This document shows, one piece after another, positions 57,101 through 64,000 of a stretch of 64,000 bases of DNA. Positions within the stretch are counted from its first letter, which is position 1. Every line of letters begins with the position of its first letter. Source of the stretch: Albugo candida (lineage: Eukaryota; Oomycota; Peronosporomycetes; Albuginales; Albuginaceae); assembly GCA_905220665.1 (NCBI GenBank), contig CAJNAR010000008.1, positions 310,001 to 374,000 of the forward strand. The letters run 5' to 3'. A program made the position numbers and the translations under genes. Below the pieces are notes generated by a model. That model had not been told where the DNA came from. It was given only the letters and a program-made list of their open reading frames with translations, and searched no databases.

Positions 57101-60100
57101 CGCTTCTCGAGCCAGTGAGGTTTCTCCGGCTCCATTCGCTAGCTTGCCCTCAAACATAGAGATTTGTGATAGAGCGACATCACGTCCTTTACCGCATTGC
57201 ATAAACTCCACATGCGTAACGATACCACCGCGCAGAGTCGAATTGAAGCCGGCAAACACATCTTCCGAGAGATTGATTCCCTTACTGGCCTTTGAAACAC
57301 CTCCACGGGAGAAAGCAATCAATTTGTCAAAGACATCGGGGTGACCATAATGCATTCGAACGTATAAAGGATCAGCCAAGACACGTTGAGAGAGCGTGAC
57401 AAACACAAGCTCTTGCCACGATTTGAATTTGGAAAGGGAGGACGCATCCCCTGTGAAAATATGCTCTCGCATTCCAATGATGGAGACGGGTTTTTTCGAA
57501 GGATGGAGGTCAGCTGTGGCCAGTAATTGCGGCATTTTGAGACACTCTTCGAAGTAATGTTGCTGATTCATGTCGATTGTTTGCAAGTATTCCCCACGCG
57601 TGAATTGCAGTGCATTGTTTTGATTCTCCGGTTTACCTTCACCCAAAATTGGATCGCCAGGCAGTTCGTAGCGGTACACTTCGACAATTTCGTTTCGCTC
57701 ACTTTTGATCAGCACCGAGTCGAATCGGTCGTCATGTCCGGACGATTTGATCGTATCCACATACGCCACACGAAGATTCGGATATGTTTTGAGAAGATAA
57801 TCGATATCATCTGCTTGGGCTTTACCTTCCGCGCGATGTTTTCCGTACACTTGACAAGCGCAGATATAAGAAAACTTGAGTCGAACAATATCTTCGAGCT
57901 GTGACTGTTTTTGTTCGGCAGTTTTGTTGGGTGCAGATCCGATTTCAAGCCAGTGAAGGATCTTGATTGCGTCCTCGTAAAGCATCATTCCTTGCACGGT
58001 CCGGGCGAGCGTTTGACCACGATACGAGGCCCACAATCGAAGCTCCATGGGGTATTTGCTCAGCGCTTCCTCGACAGACATAACGTCGACACGTTCGAGA
58101 AAGTTTTCCCACTCTGCAGGATGGATGGTTGTAAGGTACTTGAGAATCGTGATATTCTTACCATCCTCTTCCACTTTCCGGAAAATGGGAGGATTATCGA
58201 GCTTATCGCTGAGCTCCTGCAGAGAATATAACACCGACTCGGAGTAGAAGGGTGTTACAACGGAGAACGATTTCATCTCTTTGATCGCAGTGAGCTCGGG
58301 GATTTCCATCACCAGCGACTTGAGAAAGAATCCCAATCGTCGTTGAGCTTCCCCACAACGAGGCATTGCATCAGCTCGATCCAGCGTCATGAGCAGGTAC
58401 GCACGAGTTGCTGCGCCCATAGCAGCATCATTGTGGAAGAGATTGGTAAGCCCATTCATTGCGTACATGTATCCCCCGTTGGCTTGGACAAACTTGACGT
58501 TGGAAAATTTGGCTCCTAAATCGGGTCTGCTCACCAAATGGCGAAGATTGTTGATCAGATTCTCCATCTTGTTGACAAAGCTTCGAATGACTCCCATTGA
58601 ATGAACTTTACTAGACCCAGCACCTTGCGCTTGTACTTCTGGATCAGGCAAATCCATCACAGCTTCGAGGAGATCCATGATAGAGGAGCGAAGTTCTGGC
58701 AATGTCCGAGTATCAAAAGTGGCCATAAACTTTCCCTTTTGAGCGACTTTTTCAATTTCACGAAGTGCGTCGAGCATATCTGCGTCTTCCGTCGTCAAAA
58801 GTGCTTCGAATACGTACATACAGGCATGGAAAAAGCTTCGAATTCCAGAAAGACAATCCTCTTTCATCAGTGCGATATGCAGTTGTTCATCCCCTTTTTG
58901 TTCCTTTCCAAGCTTGCCGATAATCTCGAGCGCGTCGTTCAGCTTTCCTGCCGATAAAAAGACAGGCTCAAACACGTCTCCGGAACTCTGTACGTCGTAC
59001 TGCAAGATTGCAGCTTCTTTATCATCCACCAAATCGCCTTCTCGAAATGAATTGACAATCTCATTCCACACAACTACGAATCGAAGCATCATTTGAGACT
59101 GAAATTCCGCTGCGGAATGACCGTGGGTTGCGTCATTGGCTCGTGCTAAAGCTGTGACAATTTTGTGGTCGAACAACGGCGGTGCCGCTCGAAAATACTT
59201 TGTGAATTGCTGCATGCCGTGTATCTCTCCAGTTTTCATGAAGATTCCCTGAGACCAACCGAGAAGGGCTTGGAAGGCTGTAAAGTAGATTTGTGTATCA
59301 TAATTGAAAATGAAGACGATAGGAGCCCATAGAGCCAAGATGACTCCCATGTTGTGAAAATTGATCACATTACTGCCATACTTGAGCTGCATCGAGTAGA
59401 TCGCTAGTGAAGGAAGGACTAATGGTCGCACGAGAATAAAGTAGGATACAAAGGCTTTGAGAGACCACAAGCAGAGCCAATAGGCAATGTAGCGAAGTTG
59501 GAATCGGAAAGGTGGAGCCATATGACGACCTACATAACAGCTGACACCTTCTCGTGTAAACTGCGCAAGATAGCTGTCATTGATCAAATGAGGTGCAATT
59601 GCGTATGTGAGCAGTACACCTGTTGCTGGAGTGATAAAGGCCATAGTCATCAAAGTGGCATTATTGAGAAACGAGGTATCCTGACGAAGCGTTAGTGGCT
59701 CGTAAATCATCCATCCAAAGCCTGCTGCAAATGCTGCATTCCAAACCATTCGACAGACCAAAGCGGATGCGTACGAAAACGATCGAGATGAGGTGGTGGA
59801 TTTATCACGATTGAACAAAAGATGCCAGCCATGTGCCGCCTCTAAAACCGTCTTCAGGAATGCCAGCATCGAATGACTGAACACAATTGAAATCAGCGCC
59901 ATCTTGACGTCTCGTGTGGTGTACGGAGCGACAACTTGACCCATTGAACCAAATTGAGCAAACCATTGCTTCCCACCACTTGGTGATACTGCAGAGATGA
60001 AGCCTATTACAACGAGGCAGGTGAGGAACATCAAGTTGAATTGAAAAATCCGGTAATAATTCAAAATCAAAGTGAAGATACTTCTGTGCTCATAGTATGA

Positions 60101-60952
60101 CTTTCCGTGATTTTGACTCAATTCTTTGCCGATCTGATCGATGGGAACTTGGATGCAATATGGTTTCCAAAAATACTCATTGATATCATCATAATTTCGT
60201 ACATGGACGTGTTCCAATGATTTCCCAAGCTTGTTCTTTCGTTTCATGTTGGCACACTCGGCCCACACGGGAGAAACAACCGAACGAAGATACCATCCCT
60301 CGCTCTGCGTCTGACTTGCACAAGGGTCTTGATTGAGTTGGTGAAGCATTTGATGGAAAATGTAGCAGATACACTCTGGCATATGTCGAAGATTGGCAGC
60401 TTCTCCCCATATCAGTAATAACAACATCATGTCCATGTGCATAGGACTTTTCAGATTCTTTTTGGCTCCTTGCATTTTAAATGAGTTTGGTTGAATCCGG
60501 AGGAATTGACACCACTCAATATAATTCGATACAAGCTTTGTATGAAGTACTTTTATATGATGCTGATGAGGATCTGAAGGTCGTGTTCGAGCTTTACCAT
60601 TAGCAAGGAGAAGAAGTACGTGTTCTCGTTGATTATTTACAGAGCCGGATTGAAATCCAAATTTGTTGTACAGAATTTCACAGCAATAATCAATTGAGGT
60701 TTCATCGTCAAAATCCCCTTCGAGTCCGCCACCTTTCATATACTGGCTTTGTCCTAAAATCTCTTTATCCTCCAGCATCGATAATCGTTGTGATAATGAT
60801 CGCTGACCTTCATAAGGAGCCTCATCGTAATTTCCGTATTGTTTGCCATAATTCGGATCTCGTGTATCAGTTTGAGAAGCACGTCGACGATCTGCATTCA
60901 ACTCGAAATAATTCGAGCTCGCACGTGCATGCCGGTCTGTAGAAGTTCTCAT
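54137..60952 (-). CDS. 1,3-beta-glucan (callose) synthase fused to a C-terminal sugar-transporter-like domain
   Basis: One uninterrupted 2271-aa frame. After a short polar N-terminus come the FKS1 domain 1 (DYCCEILYNKFGFQSGS) and a first membrane block (about 300-560). The glucan synthase core (about 920-1650) contains SRGGVSKASKGINLSEDVFA, GFNSTLRGGIVTHVEFMQ, GKGRDVALSQISMFEGK and LDFF-like DFFRLNSMYYSHTGFYF, as in plant and fungal enzymes. From about residue 1710 to 2170 a second transporter unit appears, with TSYVYYIGCVLGVVASAF, LGRRLSIVIGG, PSREMRSRTMLLLGFG and FPESPLWVLEHRGW, the MFS sugar-porter pattern. A Gly/Arg-rich tail follows. The enzyme makes cell-wall beta-1,3-glucan from UDP-glucose at the plasma membrane. 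The fused porter domain is unusual, and its role is inference. Confidence 0.9.
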   Translation of the reverse strand: MRTSTDRHARASSNYFELNADRRRASQTDTRDPNYGKQYGNYDEAPYEGQRSLSQRLSMLEDKEILGQSQYMKGGGLEGDFDDETSIDYCCEILYNKFGFQSGSVNNQREHVLLLLANGKARTRPSDPHQHHIKVLHTKLVSNYIEWCQFLRIQPNSFKMQGAKKNLKSPMHMDMMLLLLIWGEAANLRHMPECICYIFHQMLHQLNQDPCASQTQSEGWYLRSVVSPVWAECANMKRKNKLGKSLEHVHVRNYDDINEYFWKPYCIQVPIDQIGKELSQNHGKSYYEHRSIFTLILNYYRIFQFNLMFLTCLVVIGFISAVSPSGGKQWFAQFGSMGQVVAPYTTRDVKMALISIVFSHSMLAFLKTVLEAAHGWHLLFNRDKSTTSSRSFSYASALVCRMVWNAAFAAGFGWMIYEPLTLRQDTSFLNNATLMTMAFITPATGVLLTYAIAPHLINDSYLAQFTREGVSCYVGRHMAPPFRFQLRYIAYWLCLWSLKAFVSYFILVRPLVLPSLAIYSMQLKYGSNVINFHNMGVILALWAPIVFIFNYDTQIYFTAFQALLGWSQGIFMKTGEIHGMQQFTKYFRAAPPLFDHKIVTALARANDATHGHSAAEFQSQMMLRFVVVWNEIVNSFREGDLVDDKEAAILQYDVQSSGDVFEPVFLSAGKLNDALEIIGKLGKEQKGDEQLHIALMKEDCLSGIRSFFHACMYVFEALLTTEDADMLDALREIEKVAQKGKFMATFDTRTLPELRSSIMDLLEAVMDLPDPEVQAQGAGSSKVHSMGVIRSFVNKMENLINNLRHLVSRPDLGAKFSNVKFVQANGGYMYAMNGLTNLFHNDAAMGAATRAYLLMTLDRADAMPRCGEAQRRLGFFLKSLVMEIPELTAIKEMKSFSVVTPFYSESVLYSLQELSDKLDNPPIFRKVEEDGKNITILKYLTTIHPAEWENFLERVDVMSVEEALSKYPMELRLWASYRGQTLARTVQGMMLYEDAIKILHWLEIGSAPNKTAEQKQSQLEDIVRLKFSYICACQVYGKHRAEGKAQADDIDYLLKTYPNLRVAYVDTIKSSGHDDRFDSVLIKSERNEIVEVYRYELPGDPILGEGKPENQNNALQFTRGEYLQTIDMNQQHYFEECLKMPQLLATADLHPSKKPVSIIGMREHIFTGDASSLSKFKSWQELVFVTLSQRVLADPLYVRMHYGHPDVFDKLIAFSRGGVSKASKGINLSEDVFAGFNSTLRGGIVTHVEFMQCGKGRDVALSQISMFEGKLANGAGETSLAREAHRMGQFMDFFRLNSMYYSHTGFYFATWMTIVTTFVYMYSKVYLALSGVQREIVFEMNSTQVIRGNVAYGFDLRVFTDVKSVMNTQFFIQAGLFLMLPLMCVYFGEGGLLRGFGRFLEMIITGGPAFFVFQVGTTMHFFDNNIVHGGANYQATGRGFKITRETFVLLYRAYASSHYRKAFELVGLCLVYLAYGNFSICQNEAPANDDFFAVKFCTASQGYGVQTFSTWFIAILWLLSPFIFNTDGLDWQKTKVDIKAWVNWMFADADYKDDDKTITGGWVTWWKSELEQYHNSNMIARITVIIRESRHFFVMFYVITLKTKSVMFVAVVLAAAGATVVAMGFIHGFGLCMRGMSSMKRASFYAFCLLAIVSAYLVAIVAILHKDMSYAIALFFGYMAALYGLNECARMWSFSNSSIAGVVCFQQLAFFFDYIFGLLLVIPLFIMSCIPFLNIIQTRMMYNEGFSKVMSASSQYALSIATFIGLLGGIGVGWLFSLLSTLEQSPSFSSYVITYDGILDGGLGRGKTSYVYYIGCVLGVVASAFTNHFLGRRLSIVIGGLLTSVGMTAVYATGSSRHSLLIPAIGILGISTGVLFPSLSQYIYEVPSREMRSRTMLLLGFGITLGVLLNCFCSTIKQLGWIWEGFIASGVIGMITAGVNIFPESPLWVLEHRGWDCCEACLIVLRRKPDVSDELKKIREEGEGSNNEEASSSYKLLLGISLMITCSLATPVLNTFIYHEQTSGSKGDQNRLLLNCLALQITGAGLSFFFIDKLNHKSILFGTCIPVALCAAILGFDAQTDLFAKTGNAALCMSLTSMLCYFFLGLGFTVVPYASAVGLFTTRGRAVMTPILFAIFFVIPIAYTFATAKDPIPKGGFIFLYGLTLFCIMTMVLLMGAGTRRNGILCTKEEMAAENERYGLRHQSSNPRLPSGASRNRNINRSRGRSNVINKSNYQRLDSPATGREYGGRGGKGARPRGNRNGQPNRYHSGV

Positions 60953-61510
60953 TGATACCGTTCTGTTTTTTCGATAGTCAGAGGAATATCAACTGAATAC
61001 TTTCGAGCCGGTGCGACGAGACTTTTCGACGTAAATGGTGATAGTGCTTGTTGAGGGATAGCGCGAGAAAGGGAGAGGACTTATTTCAAAGGTATAAAGC
61101 TGAAAATTGTTTGCTTAAAACGAGACTCTCCAGTCCTATGGCTGTGAGTAGTGAAGTGACTAGGATGTGCATAGGCCAAGTATCAAATTAGTATTCAGTT
61201 GTGGGTATCAGAAAAGTAGAATCCTCCAATCGAGTCGCGCTGTCTATTTCCGGTTAGGGATGATGTGGCAGTATACCTCTTCTGGTCTTATCGGACCCCC
61301 AGGTTTATTAACAGATGGCGAGAAAGCACACTCAAAATCCGGCTTGTCGAAAGGAAAGGACCAGTTTTGCGTAAAGCATGTACGCTACGGCTTTCCCTGC
61401 TACCCCCGTTGGAATCATTAGGTTGATAAATATTCGAGCGATTATAATTGGAGCGAGCTGGGACAATACCTTTTGCTGCAATTCTTAATCCGAAAAGACC
61501 CTAGAAGCAA
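60953..61510. promoter_or_regulatory. Upstream region of the glucan synthase gene
   Basis: No supported ORF. It includes the glucan synthase promoter (leftward) and lies head-to-head with the myosin relic. Confidence 0.35.
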
Positions 61511-61519
61511 AGCATATTG

Positions 61520-62880
61520 AGCGCTTGTGATCATGGTCCGGGATGTTACATTACTTGTGAATGCAATGACTGGAAGGAACGACAACTTGTCTCGATTGTT
61601 TTTTGAAAGTCTTTGACCTCTTCTTTGATGAAATGGGGCAGCCACAAGGTGGACAAGGAACCTACTACCTACTCGAAAGTTGAGAAGGATCGATCCTAGC
61701 AAGGCAGAACGAAACTTTTGTATCTTTTGTCAATTACTACGCGGTCTAACGCCAAGGCTCTTCGTTTACTGGACAATTAGGATTGTCGGGAACTACATAG
61801 AAGCCTCATGATTTCAAGTACTTGAACATTAGCGAGTGCTATGACATAGACGGCATTGATAATGAAAAGGATTTTGATGGTGCTATGAAGGTCATGCAAC
61901 ATGTGGGCGACATGAAGAGGCAAATTGAATTGAAAATCCAAGACGTGTCGCCATCCTACATTTGGGTAACGTTGACTCTAGGCTGGAACCATTCAAGATG
62001 CTGAAGACTCTACTATCAATTCAATTGATGCAGTGATTACATGTTATATAGTATTGGGAATCAGTTCCGATGAGCGCTAGATGAATTTATGCTTCAAAGT
62101 ATTTGAAAGCAATGGCTCTCGGTGGCAAAATAGAGAGGTATCAAGTACCACAAGCTTATCCAAGCAAGTGCTCAACGTGATTCTCTTGCAAAAGTTATAT
62201 ATGGGAGAACTTTAATTCCTGATTGAGCGTATAAACCACGCATTGGACTTGCAACGTGGAGTAGATGAACAGGAACCAACAAATTACTCCCATCGTACGC
62301 TAAACGTGGATGAGATACCTAAACTTGGTATTCTAGATGTTTACGGAGTCGAACTATTTGATAGAAATGGTTTCGAACAATGCTGCCTTGTTTACGTGAA
62401 TGACAAATTGCAGTAATCGTGTATCGAGTCAACGTTGCGGTCAGAACAAGATGAATACGATCGAGAAGGCAAACAAGGCAAGCGACAGCTCAGGCTCCGG
62501 AATGAATTTTGTAAGATTTGGATCATACAGTCAAGATGATGCATTCACAGGAAGATGAAACCATTAGCAAGACATTCTTGGATAAGGTCAACAGTACTCA
62601 TCTTTCCCACCAATAAAGCTCATAGACAAGAGCAAAAATCGAGACATGAATTTGATTCTTACAAGTATCGCGCATCCAGATTACTTCCGTGGTATTTTTG
62701 AACGCTTTGGTTACCCGTGGCCCATGACTGAATCCCTTGAATACTCAGAAACGGGCTCAACCTCATCAAGTAATGACAAGAGCGCTCGCCGACAGTTTAC
62801 CGAAAACTTAACGCGCAGAGTAGATAAAACGCGAGAAGTGCGGGAACTGACGCATTATAAAACTATACTCGCAGTTGGCA
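61520..62880 (+). pseudogene. Decayed myosin motor domain
   Basis: Segments in several frames match the myosin head in the right order: NAMTGRNDNLSRL (about 61560), ERNFCIFCQLLRG (about 61710), FKYLNISECYDIDGIDNEKD (about 61820), then DSLAKVIYGR (about 62180), [20 protein letters not shown] (about 62330), VNDKLQ followed by TLRSEQDEYDREG (about 62435) and ISKTFLDKV (about 62575). Many stops and frameshifts interrupt the reading and no complete ATP-binding P-loop was found. It is a relic of a class of myosin that I cannot specify. Confidence 0.75.
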
Positions 62881-64000
62881 ATTCAGAAGGCGATTATGAT
62901 CTGGTTTTTGTAGGTATACATTATAACGGATACGCGCTGATTCTTCAGATGTCATGGAGACATATCCAGCTTCGGTCGATATGTATGCGAGCCCATCACC
63001 GTTCATTTCCCGTTGTGTTTTTTTGGGCATGCAAGAATACGATGGTTTGAACGTCGAGATGAGTGCCTCGAAAAATTGAATAAATTGAAAGCCGATAATA
63101 AGGGTCGATGCAAAACCATATCCATGGCAAATGTATGCTGGGAAACAAATGAAGTAACAGATGAAATATAGCCATTTCAATTCACTCGGTGATTGAATAT
63201 ATGCTGTTTTGAAACAAAACTTACCGCTACACGCACTTCTTCGACTGAATTTTTGACTCGTAAGTCCTTGCCAATATCTTGCAAAAATTCAAAGACTGTT
63301 TGTTCAGAGAAAGCCTTGCGTTCAGTCTTGTCGATCCGCTGTAAGAATTATTTCACTAACGGGTCTACCTAGCTTCCTACTACACCACTCTAAGTGTTGT
63401 CGATATTGTCACTGAGACACAGTCGAGCGATATGTTGCTATGACTGGCAATTGCAAAGGAGCTGTTAGGGAGCTGTAGTTTTTGTAGCAGATTTAGGCCA
63501 ATTATAAATAGCCACTTCGAGATGACGAAAAAATATGGAGCCATTGTGTGTACGATATATGATATCTCTTCTTCAAGTGCGCAGGGAACGAGAGTGATAT
63601 CGAGTTAACCTTTGTGCTTTCCATATCGACGTAACAATTCCTTCGAAATCTAGTAACTTGTTCTTCTTTCTTAAAAAAAGGCTGGATCAAGCACCACCTC
63701 TGTCTCTATAAACTCAGGGAAGGGTGGCCGTACCCAGCTCAGTTGAAGTTGTCTATATTACTAGAATTAGACGTAAATGACTTCTCTAAATGCCTAGACT
63801 ACAATAAATAACATATAATACATGCAGATGTGGCTTGAAAAGTCACAAATAGTGAACTTGGTGCGGTTGAAGACGGTTGAGTAGACTAGCCACTCAACTC
63901 AGACTTATGAGCGCTCACGCCGTCGTATCTTGAGAAGATCTGATCTCCCGGAGAAATATCTTTTTGCTGAACCTGATTGCAATAGGCCGAGTAAAACCAT
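62881..64000. other. Right-hand end of the window: one isolated exon-like segment
   Basis: On the minus strand 63338-63225 is open for 38 codons (KTERKAFSEQTVFEFLQDIG, then NSVEEVRVA), bounded by TTCTTACAG on its 5' side and a GTAAGT donor on its 3' side. It looks like a genuine internal exon, but its neighbours could not be joined confidently. Nothing is supported from 63350 to 64000. Confidence 0.35.

Overview
The window looks like nuclear DNA from an oomycete, most likely a compact-genome biotroph of the white-rust type (Albugo-like). That genus call is inference. The evidence is AT-rich non-coding DNA, very short introns (about 38-100 bp, mostly near 50), convergent genes separated by as little as 23 bp, a callose/1,3-beta-glucan synthase fused to a sugar-transporter-like domain, a FYVE protein with a long low-complexity tail, a SWEET sugar transporter, an HSF, and flagellate-type signalling genes. 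No prokaryotic or plastid features were seen. Layout: positions 1-17.3 kb are an accessory, transposon-rich arm. It opens with a small secreted Gly/Arg/Trp-rich protein gene and then carries MULE-like non-autonomous elements with GGGAGCC termini (924-1615; 3999-4564; an outer pair of ends at 5454 and 10551), an inverted-repeat element (4587-5443), a decayed Copia retrotransposon with both LTRs and a TATTG target duplication (5849-10455), an apparently intact MULE with identical 123-bp inverted repeats (10587-13282), and a 5'-truncated Copia relic (about 13.3-17.1 kb). From 17.7 to 35.1 kb the window is a dense housekeeping block: SLX1 nuclease subunit, heat-shock factor, LYR protein, kinesin-tail-like coiled-coil protein, AMPK/SNF1 alpha kinase, class I glutamine amidotransferase, RING-H2 protein, FYVE protein and PIG-N/MCD4 GPI-ethanolamine-phosphate transferase. 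A second copy of the secreted Gly/Arg/Trp-rich gene, expanded to eight WDGRRGG repeats, sits at 37.5-38.0 kb on the other strand. An ATAD5/ELG1-like clamp unloader follows (39.3-41.6 kb), then a gene-poor stretch. A SWEET transporter, an EXS-domain protein, a triple cyclic-nucleotide-binding-domain protein and the 6.8-kb glucan synthase-transporter fusion fill 46.5-61 kb. A decayed myosin motor gene lies beyond it. Function: the genes are mostly independent core functions (DNA repair and replication, stress transcription, energy sensing, GPI anchors, cell wall, membrane traffic and transport). Those that bear on a biotrophic lifestyle are the SWEET transporter, the glucan synthase and the two secreted repeat proteins. 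Spliced models were built by hand: introns were called where GT...AG borders, reading phase and family similarity agreed. They are marked as models rather than observed transcripts.
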